NCBI RefSeq assembly: GCF_017876675.1 | Contig: NZ_JAGIOI010000001.1 | Coordinates: forward strand, 3,162,001 to 3,226,000 | Direction of reading: 5' to 3' | DNA: 64,000 bases | From: Arthrobacter stackebrandtii | Lineage (GTDB): Bacteria; Actinomycetota; Actinomycetes; Actinomycetales; Micrococcaceae | Part shown: positions 18,128 through 26,342 of the stretch, one piece after another | How the letters are laid out: every line of letters starts with the position of its first letter | Position numbering within the stretch: position 1 is the stretch's first letter | The notes under the pieces: generated by a model | Seen by the model: the letters and a program-made list of their open reading frames with translations, nothing else | Told to the model about the DNA's origin: nothing | Databases searched by the model: none | Made by a program: the position numbers and the translations under genes

Positions 18128-18601
18128 CTATCCGGCGTCGATCTTCAAGTCGCGGCGCAGCTTGGCCACGTGCCCGGTGGCACGAACGTTGTACTGGGCC
18201 ACGGCGACCGTACCGTCCTCGACCACGATCGTGGAACGGATCAGGCCCTCATAGGTCTTGCCGTAGTTCTTCTTCTCGCCCCAGGCGGCATAGGCATCGG
18301 CCACGGCGTGGTCCTCGTCGCTCAGCAGCGGATAGCTGAGTTCATCGCGGGCGGCGAACTTCTCCAGCTTGGCCACGGGGTCGGGCGAGATGCCCACCAC
18401 CTTGTAGCCGTGCGACTGCAGTGACGCCAGGTTGTCGCGGAAGTCGCAGGCCTGCTTGGTGCAGCCCGGTGTCATGGCTGCCGGGTAGAAGAAGAGGATG
18501 ACCTTTTGGCCGGCAAAGTCGGCGAGCGAGGTGGTGGTGCCGTCGGCGTTGGGAAGTGTGAAGGCCGGGGCGGGATCGCCGGCAACAAGGCGTTCAGTCA
18601 T
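18128..18601 (-). CDS. bcp: Thioredoxin-dependent thiol peroxidase (Bcp/PrxQ)
   Basis: 157 aa. Cytoplasmic peroxiredoxin that reduces hydrogen peroxide and organic hydroperoxides. The active site TPGCTKQAC gives the peroxidatic Cys47 and resolving Cys52 five residues apart, the PrxQ arrangement. N-terminal GDPAPAFTLPNADG and VVGISPDPVAKLEKFA are typical. AGGAG lies 6-7 nt before the ATG. Length matches the family. Single gene, convergent with tRNA-Leu. A possible distant minus-strand promoter (TTGACA 18832-18837, CATATT 18809-18814, 17-bp spacer) would give a leader of about 200 nt. Confidence 0.95.
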   Translation of the reverse strand: MTERLVAGDPAPAFTLPNADGTTTSLADFAGQKVILFFYPAAMTPGCTKQACDFRDNLASLQSHGYKVVGISPDPVAKLEKFAARDELSYPLLSDEDHAVADAYAAWGEKKNYGKTYEGLIRSTIVVEDGTVAVAQYNVRATGHVAKLRRDLKIDAG

Positions 18602-18944
18602 GGAAGGCTCCTGGTGGTTGGGGTTTCATTTCAGCGTAGGCCAGTTGCTCCTGTGAGCTAAATTCGGTCGACGGTGCAGAGCCGTTTGGTGGGGTTCAGG
18701 CCGGCATGGCCTGGCGGGCATGTCTGCTAACAGTGCCGGGTCACGCACATGCATCAGCGCCCGCCGTCGATATTGGCCTACGCCGCGGAAATTTCGACGG
18801 CAGCGGTCAATATGACAGTCTGAAACCTACCTGTCAAGGCGACTAGCGATGAATCCGTGCCCTGTCTGCAAAGATGTACTTGTTACTTGTCAGGAAAACT
18901 TTTTCGGCGCTGGCTCAAGTGTTGAACCAAAGGGGAGAGTCGTC
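18602..18944. other. Intergenic boundary of the accessory island
   Basis: 343 bp without a convincing gene. It holds an inverted repeat TGACAG (18813-18818) / CTGTCA (18831-18836) with a 12-nt spacer and, on the minus strand, a TTGACA-17-CATATT promoter-like pair overlapping it. An open frame from 18849 precedes the HTH gene but lacks a ribosome site. I saw no copy of the tRNA-Leu or tRNA-Lys 3' end here that could mark an attachment site. Confidence 0.5.
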
Positions 18945-19549
18945 GTGAATGAACCTCAAAACTTCCGGGCGCTGGTAGAGTCTGCCAGCGCTCGGCACGA
19001 AACATTTGGGCGCCAGTTGGCGTTCCTTACGCAGAAGGAAGACATCACCCGCGCTACGACCACAGTGAACGCGATTCGCCAGGGCACCTACAAGTCGGTG
19101 CCCACGGATGAAAGCATCCAGTGGACTGCCTGGCTGGCCGGCATCAGCGACGAGGTCGCATTCCGCGCCGCGGGACAACCCATCCCCGGTCCACCCCTTG
19201 CAGAGGAACTCCCACCAGTAGTTGGCAACGTCCCGCGAAAGCGCGAAAGGCCGCGATGGACATGCTGAGGGTCCTCATAGACATGAACAATGAAGTGGTG
19301 GGCAATGACGAACAGCATCCCACCCATGTGACCCAGACAGGGGACAAGCCGTGCAAACTCACCGTGCGGGTCCCGTGCCTGGACCCGCACGCTCACCCAG
19401 ACGCAGTCAGTGCCGGCAACATCCCGCTGCCGGCCAACTACTTTGAGCTAGCCGCCAACAGCTCCCGCAATCTGGGAGCCGACGACGAGGCGCGCTGGGC
19501 CGAACGCGGCGAAGAAACACAATACACGGAAAAGTTGGGGAAAGAGTGA
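18945..19549 (+). pseudogene. HTH (XRE-like) transcriptional regulator, split by a frameshift
   Basis: The first frame starts at GTG 18945 (GGGGAG about 8 nt upstream) and runs 107 codons to 19268. It has a XRE-like layout: FRALVESASARHETFGRQLA, NAIRQGTYKSVPTDESIQ as the recognition and follow-on region, then WLAGISDEVAFRAAGQPIPG. At about 19230-19234 the homologous continuation moves to the -1 frame (AKARKAAMDMLRVLIDM...), open to 19549. Joined, the two give about 200 aa, a sensible length. Either a 1-base deletion, a sequencing error, or slippage at GTCCCG explains it. The end overlaps the start of the next gene (GTGATG). Probably the regulator of the downstream cluster. Confidence 0.65.
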
Positions 19550-20610
19550 TGTCGGTAAGTGACCAGGAGGCCCATCTCCGCTCAGCCAAATTCGAAAACG
19601 TCCAGGCAACGGTTCTGGCACTCCGGAGCTCACTGAATGACAGCCTGGGCACTCTCGAGCCTGAAGACAACATCAACCCATCCCACGTCACTAAGACTGT
19701 CCAAGCAGTGGTGTTTTTTCTTAGTCACGACATAGTACGCGAGGCCTATCTAACCGCCCCCCAAGCGTCTCTGGGTCGACACCCGGTAAATGATTCGTTT
19801 CTAAACACGCTGCACGTGACCTCAGATGAGCTTCAGCGTTATCTGGAATCGCAGGAGCAACTGAATCATGTATACGTCGTTCTGGGTTACTTTCATGATG
19901 CCTTCGATCAAGCCCAGGAGCGAAACTCCCGAACGCAGCACAGGTTTCTGGGCCCACAACAACAAGCCGAACTCGACAACGCCCTCCATGAGGCGATCGC
20001 CCAGTTTGAAGAAGTTCAAAAAGAGACCAGCACCGAGGCCGCCATTCGGCGGCTCGAGCAGGCCGCAACACAAGCTGAAGCGTCCGCAACTGCTGCATCG
20101 AAAGCCGCCGGGAAAACAGCTGACGATACAGTCTCGAGCCATTTCCAGTCCATGGCCGCCAACGAAGCCGAGGCTGCCGACAAGTTCCGGCTATGGACCA
20201 TGGCCGCAATGGGTCTTGGTGGCATCATCGCCACCATCTACCTGCTCGGACCGGTCGTTGGGCTATCAGGGCTCGAAATCGGAACGGGTGACTACGTACA
20301 CCTCCTCCAGCGCGTCCTAGTTGTCGGCGCAATATTCGCCTTTGCGGCCTACACTGGCCGGCAGGCACATAACCACCGCACACAAGCCAACTGGGCAGAC
20401 TCATTGGCCGTTCAACTTCAGTCATTCGATGCCTATTGCGACGCCATCGCCGATCAAGCATCAAAAGATCAACTCAGGACAACATTTGCCGCACGTGCTT
20501 TCGGCGAGCATCCAGCCCTACGGGGTGGGTCCTCCCCAGAGAGCGGCGACGCGCTAATCCAGAAAGCCGCAGACCTGGTCTCCAAAATTATTCCGGGTGA
20601 CAAATCATGA
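19549..20610 (+). CDS. Coiled-coil protein with two membrane segments, unknown function
   Basis: 353 aa from ATG 19549 (GGGGAAAGAG just upstream; overlaps the upstream stop). Residues 1-140 look helical and soluble. Residues about 145-200 form an Ala/Glu/Gln-rich coiled coil. Two hydrophobic helices lie near 222-245 and 262-282, with a 115-residue C-terminal domain after them. The layout recalls two-helix effector proteins of defence systems (such as SLATT-type), but no family signature is recognised and this is inference. GC and third-position GC are lower than in flanking core genes, which suggests horizontal transfer. Coupled to the micro-ORF at 20607 by an ATGA overlap. Confidence 0.7.
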   Translation: MSVSDQEAHLRSAKFENVQATVLALRSSLNDSLGTLEPEDNINPSHVTKTVQAVVFFLSHDIVREAYLTAPQASLGRHPVNDSFLNTLHVTSDELQRYLESQEQLNHVYVVLGYFHDAFDQAQERNSRTQHRFLGPQQQAELDNALHEAIAQFEEVQKETSTEAAIRRLEQAATQAEASATAASKAAGKTADDTVSSHFQSMAANEAEAADKFRLWTMAAMGLGGIIATIYLLGPVVGLSGLEIGTGDYVHLLQRVLVVGAIFAFAAYTGRQAHNHRTQANWADSLAVQLQSFDAYCDAIADQASKDQLRTTFAARAFGEHPALRGGSSPESGDALIQKAADLVSKIIPGDKS

Positions 20611-20666
20611 CGGCCCGCGAGCACGACGAAGAAACTCAAGACTCAAAAGATGGAGGCCTCCAGTAA
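20607..20666 (+). CDS. Possible 19-codon coupling micro-ORF
   Basis: ATG at 20607 overlaps the upstream stop as ATGA, reads 19 codons (Asp/Glu/Gln-rich, MTAREHDEET...), and its TAA at 20664-20666 abuts the ATG of the next gene. GGAGG for the next gene lies inside it at 20653-20657. It may only serve to couple translation, or be chance. Confidence 0.35.
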   Translation: MTAREHDEETQDSKDGGLQ

Positions 20667-21617
20667 ATGGCGGATTACGGATTCAAGATCGCTACTTTTA
20701 CGCTGGCCTCGCTCCGAAGTACGATGCAGGTCCTTCCATTGAACTACCCGGTGATCGGGCCAGAAGGCGCTTACGGCCTGTTTCAAGAAACGATTGCTAA
20801 GGCGTTTGCCGATGGGGGCAAGACTGGTCCACGGGGAGACTACCTTGAACTGGTAGATATTCGGCGCCTCCAGAACGCCCTAGTCATTACGTCAAAGGGA
20901 GGCGGCACGGGCGAGGAGTTTGACATCATTCGCACAAGCACCGGCACCCAAGAAGGTGTAGTTGGTGAAGACGACGCACTTACTTGGACGAGTAGGATCG
21001 TCATCATTTTCCCGCAGGACAAGTACGACGGCATGATCGTGTCCGAGACCAAGGGAAACCGCCATCACGCTCCCAGCCTCATCAATGCTCTCGAAGCCGC
21101 CCTTAGGACGGAGCACGAATATAAGCTGGACGTAACGCATGATGTTGCTGACCTCGTAGGCTGGAAACAGATCCTTAAGTCAGAGACTCTGGCAGTCCCA
21201 ACCGTAGAATTTTGGTATGCCCCTGGCCACAACGACGACACGGAGTATCCGGAGGACTCGGACATCTCGAGGATTAAGATCGAGTACTCGATAGCCAAGG
21301 GCAGCCGTCTTGAACGTCAGGTGGCCAAACTCATCACGAGTGAGAAACCCGACAAGAAGCAGTTACTCAAGCAACTTGTCGGTGGTCGTCGCTACACTGG
21401 CACTGACCTCGACGGGGAAGCGGCAACGATCGTTTCCAATGGTCGACCAAGGAAGTACCGTGTATCGAAACGGCAATCATGGTTCAACTACCACATTGAG
21501 AGCAATGCAAGACTTGAAGACCGAGAATTCATATATGAGATTACACCCGCTGTAATCGAGACGTATTCAAAACTAAGCATCTCACTTTCTGGACAGTGGG
21601 CCACGCCAGTAGAGTAG
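20667..21617 (+). CDS. Soluble protein of unknown function in the island cluster
   Basis: 316 aa. ATG 20667 has GGAGG 9 nt upstream. No signal peptide or membrane helix. Mixed alpha/beta composition: N-terminal MADYGFKIATFTLASLRS, a charged strand region TWTSRIVIIFPQDKYDGMI near residue 110, WFNYHIESNARLEDREFIYE near the C-terminus. I do not recognise the family; nuclease, nucleotide-binding or phage-sensing roles are all open. It lies between two membrane proteins, with 19-20 nt or less between coding regions, so co-translation and joint function are likely. Codon use is AT-richer than the core genes. Confidence 0.7.
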   Translation: MADYGFKIATFTLASLRSTMQVLPLNYPVIGPEGAYGLFQETIAKAFADGGKTGPRGDYLELVDIRRLQNALVITSKGGGTGEEFDIIRTSTGTQEGVVGEDDALTWTSRIVIIFPQDKYDGMIVSETKGNRHHAPSLINALEAALRTEHEYKLDVTHDVADLVGWKQILKSETLAVPTVEFWYAPGHNDDTEYPEDSDISRIKIEYSIAKGSRLERQVAKLITSEKPDKKQLLKQLVGGRRYTGTDLDGEAATIVSNGRPRKYRVSKRQSWFNYHIESNARLEDREFIYEITPAVIETYSKLSISLSGQWATPVE

Positions 21618-21636
21618 GCAGAAAGGAGGCTCGACG

Positions 21637-22233
21637 TTGACTCGCAACAAACGATTCAGTGTTTGGCCCATCTTCACCAGACACTACAGAGGCATGATCC
21701 CGACCGGGCGCCGTCGTCTTGAATTCAAAACGGTCCTGTATCTCTTCATTGCGCCAGCCACGATAGGTGCTTGGGCCGCGCTTGGCAATGTCGGTTTCGA
21801 TAAACTGGAGCCAGCCATTGCTGGACTGGGCGTCCTTGCCGGAGCCTTCTTAGCGGGGTTTGTCCTGCTTACTGATCTTCGTATCAAGATTCGCGAGACC
21901 GAAAGCTACCGTGTTCACCTAGGCCGCCTCATAGGCCGCACTGCTGCAAGCACTATGTACCTAATGGTCATGTCGATTCTGACGCTGATGCTGATCATAT
22001 TGGGAGGAGTTTTGACAGGATCACTTCCGGAAGATTTGCTTGTCGTCCAGCACATTATTGTTGGAATCTCCGTGGCGGCTCTCGTCCACATCGTTGCTAC
22101 CGGAATGACTTTCCTGCGGCGACTTTTCAATGTTTACGTTCAACTATTCAGCGGTGACTTCGCGCCGGAGCTTCATATAGTCGATCAAGATCCAACCGAC
22201 GGATCCGCTCCACGTCAACGTAGAGCTCGATAG
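21637..22233 (+). CDS. Four-helix membrane protein of unknown function
   Basis: 198 aa. Start is TTG at 21637, chosen because AAAGGAGG lies 7 nt upstream. Four hydrophobic helices at about residues 29-48, 58-78, 105-128 and 133-158, with short basic N- and C-terminal tails. No motif is recognised. It is the last gene of the island cluster, 19 nt after the 316-aa gene. A small integral membrane protein next to a two-helix coiled-coil protein and a soluble unknown protein suggests a membrane-acting effector or complex; this is inference. Confidence 0.7.
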   Translation: MTRNKRFSVWPIFTRHYRGMIPTGRRRLEFKTVLYLFIAPATIGAWAALGNVGFDKLEPAIAGLGVLAGAFLAGFVLLTDLRIKIRETESYRVHLGRLIGRTAASTMYLMVMSILTLMLIILGGVLTGSLPEDLLVVQHIIVGISVAALVHIVATGMTFLRRLFNVYVQLFSGDFAPELHIVDQDPTDGSAPRQRRAR

Positions 22234-22455
22234 CCCGCACAATATCGGAGGCTCCCACCTGCTCTAGAATGAACGTTTGATTCGGGGGTGTGGTGCTTCG
22301 GCGGCTACCCCACATCCACATGTGTATTGTTCGCATGCCGGACGGCGCCCCTGGGTGCACTGACGGGCAGCGAGTAGGCTGGTTGGACAACAGGCTCCAG
22401 CAGGACCAGCGGGGCTGCACCTTGACGGACGTGCTCGTCCACGTGGAACGTGGGC

Positions 22456-22677
22456 ATGCCGGCTACCAAGAGCCGGGGGATTGAATACGGGGTCGGCGCC
22501 GAAACCGCGCGGCGTCTCATCCCCATTGACGCGCTCTGCAAACACGCCGTTTGGGCCGCGAAGTTCTATGCGTGGCCCCTCACGTGGTCACCGACCGCCT
22601 GCAAAATGCTCACGCCCGAAGAGAAGGCGCAGCTGTCTCGTGTCGAGCTTCAACCCCTCTGGCCTCAGGGCTCCTGA
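22456..22677 (+). pseudogene. Open frame truncated by the IS element
   Basis: Reads from ATG 22456 (or GTG 22450) through about 73 codons with nearly all third positions G or C, a coding-like signal. It reads across the 5-bp target site and meets a stop 12 bp inside the IS. Removing the IS and one GGCCT copy joins this frame directly to the frame of the integrase remnant at 25084 onward. The segment (RRLIPIDALCKHAVWAAKFY) is not recognised; it may be an N-terminal part of the integrase frame or a separate small gene ending in it. The 220 bp before it (22234-22455) show no convincing gene. Confidence 0.45.
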
Positions 22678-22680
22678 CAT
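22661..22680 (+). repeat. Left IS end: target duplication plus inverted repeat
   Basis: GGCCT (22661-22665) followed by CAGGGCTCCTGACAT (22666-22680). Confidence 0.7.
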
Positions 22681-25081
22681 CACGATTTATTTGATGAGAG
22701 CCGAGGCCTTGGTTTTGATGGCGTATTTGAGGATGAGATTGGTGCCGGGGTAGCGGGTTTCGGTGGCGGTGAGGTGCTCGCACAGCTGAGCGGCGGCCGC
22801 AGTTTTGGCCTTGGTCGGTAGCGGGTCCAGAGTGATGGTGAGATGGCCGGGGTCGGTGGTATTCACGTCACCGGGCTGATTGAACATCTGACGCATGAGG
22901 GCGTGGGCTTCCTGGTTCGCGCGCCGGTAGCCAGTGTTGGTACGGATCTCTCTGGCGATCGTCATCGCCGTGTTGTAGGCGGCCATCCGGATCCCGGTGT
23001 GGATCAGTTTCACCTCGATATCCAGGACTTGTTGGCCCGGGTTCAGGTCACCGAGGCGGATCTTCGCCGGAATGCTTTGATGTACATTCTCAGCAGCAAC
23101 CAAAGCACTTTCTGCTTCCCATACTGGTGCCATGACGTGGTTGTGCATGGCACTGGTCACCGTGATTTCATCGGTGCCCTCGGTCGGGGTTTTCAATGCC
23201 AACAGGTTCAGATCAGCTATGGCTGCTGCTTCTGCGTGGTGGCGCCGGGCGGCGACAACTTTTTGGTAGGCGCGGGCCTTCGCCGGTTCCGGCACCAAAC
23301 GGTCCTCGTTGTCATCGGTGCTGGTGTAGGAGTCGTGTGAGTCGAGGGCGAAGTGCATGCGCGCGTAGCGGAACTGGTTTTCCTGCCGCCACCGATTCCC
23401 CATCCGATACACGACCTCCCCAGCGCTCATGGTCCGGTCAGTGGTGAGGATATGAATTTGCCTCGTGCCACCACCGGTGGTGCCCACGATCCGGCTAATC
23501 TGGCGGATACTGAAGACTTCACCGGTCTTCTTCGTGGTGTTCAGGGGCAGGTCAACGACCGTGTCAGCAACCGACCAAGTCTTCTCTTCACCGTGTTCGT
23601 CGGTGTAGGACACCTGGGCGAACAACTTTTCTTCGATGTCTTTGGTGGTGCCTTTGCGCCAAGTCAGCACATCAAAACCAGCCGCATCCATGTGCTTGAA
23701 CAAGGCGGGGGACCATCCTCCGCGGTCGAAGCCGACCAGCACCCGCCGCTCGTCCCCGACCGTGGTGCGCAGTTCCGGCAGGAGGTCGCGGAGTTCGGCG
23801 GCCAGGGACGCACCGGGCGCGGCCATGACGACAAAGACAGGGGCACCGTGCGCGTCGGTGACCCAGGTTTCCTCGGTCGCCGGAACCGGGAACTTCAACC
23901 GTGTGGAGTAGATCTTCCCGATCTTCTTCGTGCCCTGGTAGGCGCGCACATGCCCATCAACATAAAGAATCGCCGCCAGGTCCTCACCACCGGAACCGGT
24001 ACCTGACAAGTGGTGTTTGGCGAGGGCAGCGATCAGTTCCCCGGCTTTGCCCGTTTCGGCAAGTTGGCTGATCCGGCGGCGGATGGTTTTTACTTCCGGG
24101 GCCCGATCCAACCCCAACACCCGCCCAAGTTCCTCCGGGTCAAAGCGGGTCGCGCCCTCGGCCCGGGCTTCCCCAGCTAGTGCCCGCAGCACACTATCAA
24201 TCAGTATCGTTTCCAGGCCGTAGAAACCATTCGGCAACGCCCCGTACACTTGCCTAGCGCAGGCGAGTAGTCCGGTGGTTTCCAGTGCGGGGAACGCCAG
24301 AAACAGTCCGGCATAGCGAACATGGGCGGCCGGGGCAAACAAAGGCGCTGCAGCCTCGAGCAGGCCGGCGGCGGCACGCTCAGCAGTGCGGGGTGCCGGG
24401 GCTGGAAAGAGCGGCAGCTCAGGCTGTGGTGCTGGTGCTGGTTCCAGGGGTTCTGGCTCGAGGGCTGCTGTTTCTGTGGCAGTTTGTTCGGCAGCGATTT
24501 TCAGGGCGCGGCGGACACTGAATTCCGAGACGCCAACCATGTCGCCGACAGCCTGCTGGGACAGGCCAGTGCTGCGCAGTTCCACGATCCGGGCGATGAC
24601 AGTGTCACTAAGTCGGGAAGCCTTCTTCGGGCCCTTCTTTTCCGACACCAACGCAGCAATGCCACCGACGGCCGCCCGCTGGACCCATTTCCACACCGCC
24701 ACCGAGGAAACTCCGAAAGCTGCCGCGACCTGCTCCTGCGAAGCCGCACCCAAACGCACCAATTTCACTGCCGCCCAGCGACGTGCAGCAGCGTCTTCGG
24801 CGTCCCACACGTCACACAGTTGCCCGCGAATATAGACTTCCCCGCCACGATCGTTCTCCACCAGGGACACCGCCAGGCCCACCGACACGGCAACAGGATC
24901 CATCGTCACAGGCAGGGGAAGTTGAGCAGTCATAAAAACCATCATTTCACCCCTCGATTGACGACAAAACACTAACTCTATTTTTCGTATCGCGGGCAAG
25001 ATTAACAGCCCTTCAGCCACTCAAAACCCCTGAAAATCAACGAACTTCAAATGCCTGTCCCCGACCATGACCGGAGCCCTG
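22666..25081 (-). mobile_element. Insertion sequence, about 2.4 kb, apparently intact
   Basis: Bounded by imperfect inverted repeats: CAGGGCTCCTGACAT at 22666-22680 and, on the other strand, CAGGGCTCCGGTCAT at 25067-25081 (first 9 bp identical, 13 of 15 overall). Both ends are flanked by the direct repeat GGCCT (22661-22665 and 25082-25086), a 5-bp target duplication. One transposase gene fills the element. It inserted into an open frame that continues into the integrase remnant. IS family not assigned. Confidence 0.8.
22687..24945 (-). CDS. DDE-type transposase of the IS element
   Basis: 752 aa from ATG 24945 (GAGGGG 5 nt upstream). The N-terminus holds two helix-turn-helix modules: RLGAASQEQVAAAFGVSSVA (about residue 70) and STGLSQQAVGDMVGVSEFSV (about 130). 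After a Pro/Ala-rich linker comes the catalytic region: ILYVDGHVRAYQG (first Asp), LVGFDRGGWSP (second Asp), and NRWRQENQFRYARMHFALD, where Glu is in the position typical for large transposases of this kind. This order supports an RNase H-like DDE enzyme. The gene appears full length with no stops; whether the element is active is unknown. Confidence 0.85.
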   Translation of the reverse strand: MMVFMTAQLPLPVTMDPVAVSVGLAVSLVENDRGGEVYIRGQLCDVWDAEDAAARRWAAVKLVRLGAASQEQVAAAFGVSSVAVWKWVQRAAVGGIAALVSEKKGPKKASRLSDTVIARIVELRSTGLSQQAVGDMVGVSEFSVRRALKIAAEQTATETAALEPEPLEPAPAPQPELPLFPAPAPRTAERAAAGLLEAAAPLFAPAAHVRYAGLFLAFPALETTGLLACARQVYGALPNGFYGLETILIDSVLRALAGEARAEGATRFDPEELGRVLGLDRAPEVKTIRRRISQLAETGKAGELIAALAKHHLSGTGSGGEDLAAILYVDGHVRAYQGTKKIGKIYSTRLKFPVPATEETWVTDAHGAPVFVVMAAPGASLAAELRDLLPELRTTVGDERRVLVGFDRGGWSPALFKHMDAAGFDVLTWRKGTTKDIEEKLFAQVSYTDEHGEEKTWSVADTVVDLPLNTTKKTGEVFSIRQISRIVGTTGGGTRQIHILTTDRTMSAGEVVYRMGNRWRQENQFRYARMHFALDSHDSYTSTDDNEDRLVPEPAKARAYQKVVAARRHHAEAAAIADLNLLALKTPTEGTDEITVTSAMHNHVMAPVWEAESALVAAENVHQSIPAKIRLGDLNPGQQVLDIEVKLIHTGIRMAAYNTAMTIAREIRTNTGYRRANQEAHALMRQMFNQPGDVNTTDPGHLTITLDPLPTKAKTAAAAQLCEHLTATETRYPGTNLILKYAIKTKASALIK

Positions 25082-25086
25082 GGCCT
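25067..25086 (+). repeat. Right IS end: inverted repeat plus target duplication
   Basis: ATGACCGGAGCCCTG (25067-25081), reverse complement of the terminal repeat, followed by GGCCT (25082-25086). Confidence 0.7.
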
Positions 25087-26092
25087 CCAGGCAGTCCAAC
25101 CAAAACGACAAGACCACGCGAGGCGAACCCAAACTCGGAACTCGCCATCGGCTCCCACGGGGTCATCCGCGTCAGCAAACACGGAGGGTCCTTGCAACCG
25201 CGCTGCAACTACCGCGACACTGACGGTGAAACCCGCCGCGTGGAAGCCTTCGCCCCCTACCCAAGGCAAACCCCGCCTCCGCCTCTAGGAGAAACACAAA
25301 ACCCGTGGCCGCGCCGGCGGCGAAGAACTTACCGGGTATACCACCGTCGCCCAGCTGCTCCTGTTCTGGCTCCGCGCACTCACCCAATCCGTGGCCACCA
25401 CCGATCAATGCCAGGACAAAGTGGACTAGCATATCGTCCCCGCGCTGGGAGACCTCGCCATTCATGAAGCCACCACAGGCCGTCTGGAGGCCTTCCTGCG
25501 AGCGGTTCGGGCAAAGACTCCCACGACGGCCCGGATGACGTGTACGGTGCTGTCCTTGATGTTTAGCATGGCTGTCCGGCATGACGCCATCACGGTTAAC
25601 CCAGTGGGGGAGGTGCTGGCGCTGCGGTTCAGCGACGCCGACTACAAGGCCGGCACGATCGAGGTGACCGGGGCGGTGAAGCGGGACTCTCTCGATGTTC
25701 TGCATCGGATGGATTACCTCAAGTCGGAGTCCGGCGTGCACATCCTCTCCCTGCCGTCCTTCGGCATCAAGGTGCGCCGGCGCCGGCGGCTGTCGACAAA
25801 GTCCGGCCAAGTATTCACCAGCCGGTCAGGCGACGTCATGGAGCCGTTCAACTTCCGCCGACAGTGGTGGGACACGCGCGGGGAGAAGTGGGGCCACATC
25901 CAGCCTCGGGGCTTCCGGAAGGCCGTGGCCACGCTTATTGAACGTGAGTCCGGGGCGGTGGCTGCTTCGCTGCAGCTGGGCGACAGCTCCGACGCGGCGA
26001 CTAAGAATCACTACATCGCCCGCGACAAACTCGCTCCGTACGACAGCTCCACGCTGGATCAGTGGGGCACCAAACGTGCGGCGAAATCATGA
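25082..26092 (+). pseudogene. Decayed tyrosine recombinase/integrase
   Basis: The N-terminal arm-binding part (SELAIGSHGVIRVSKHGG...RVEAF) is read in one frame to about 25257. A frameshift moves the rest to a second frame, which carries in-frame TAG stops at 25286 and 25427 and then runs open from 25430 to 26092. In the catalytic domain NPVG joins GEVLALRF directly, so about 70 residues, including the region of the first catalytic Arg, are missing. The C-terminal part keeps Arg in GFRKAVAT and Tyr in NHYIAR, while the usual catalytic His positions look replaced (PRGFR, LGDSS). The gene is therefore dead. It lies beside tRNA-Lys, as for island integrases. Confidence 0.8.
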
Positions 26093-26147
26093 TTTCTCAC
26101 GTGAAGTCACGAAATGAGCGGCGAGTCGGAGCATTGAACGGCGAACG

Positions 26148-26190
26148 AAAAAACCGCTCCAACCCCGGCGCTTGCCAGTGTTGGAGCGGT
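26148..26190 (-). terminator. Terminator of the first tRNA-Lys
   Basis: ACCGCTCCAAC / GTTGGAGCGGT, 11-bp perfect stem (26153-26163, 26180-26190), 16-nt loop, then six U on the minus strand. Confidence 0.9.
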
Positions 26191-26200
26191 CTGTGCCTTG

Positions 26201-26273
26201 TGCACCCCTCGGGACTTGAACCCGAAACCCATTGATTAAGAGTCAATTGCTCTGCCAATTGAGCTAGAGGTGC
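26201..26273 (-). tRNA. tRNA-Lys (anticodon CUU), copy 1
   Basis: 73 nt. Acceptor GCACCTC/GGGGTGC with discriminator A at 26201; anticodon loop CTCTTAA gives CTT; T-loop TTCAAGT. No encoded CCA. Identical to the copy at 26343-26415. The 3' end faces the integrase remnant. Confidence 0.96.
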
Positions 26274-26289
26274 GGCTTTTCACTGCAGT

Positions 26290-26332
26290 AAAAAGCCGTT
26301 CCGGCACCCGTTGTTACAGGTGCTGGAACGGC
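26290..26332 (-). terminator. Terminator of the second tRNA-Lys
   Basis: GCCGTTCCGGCACC (26295-26308) pairs with GGTGCTGGAACGGC (26319-26332) with one wobble, followed by five U on the minus strand. It separates the two tRNA genes, so each has its own terminator. Confidence 0.88.
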
Positions 26333-26342
26333 CCCTACTCTG

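Noticed and set aside
18849-18944. Longer N-terminus for the HTH gene
   Set aside because: The ATG at 18849 lacks a ribosome site, whereas GTG 18945 has GGGGAG and begins where the HTH-like sequence starts.
22264-22545. Minus-strand open frames before the IS
   Set aside because: No ribosome site or motif; the plus-strand frame at 22456 has the stronger third-position GC signal.
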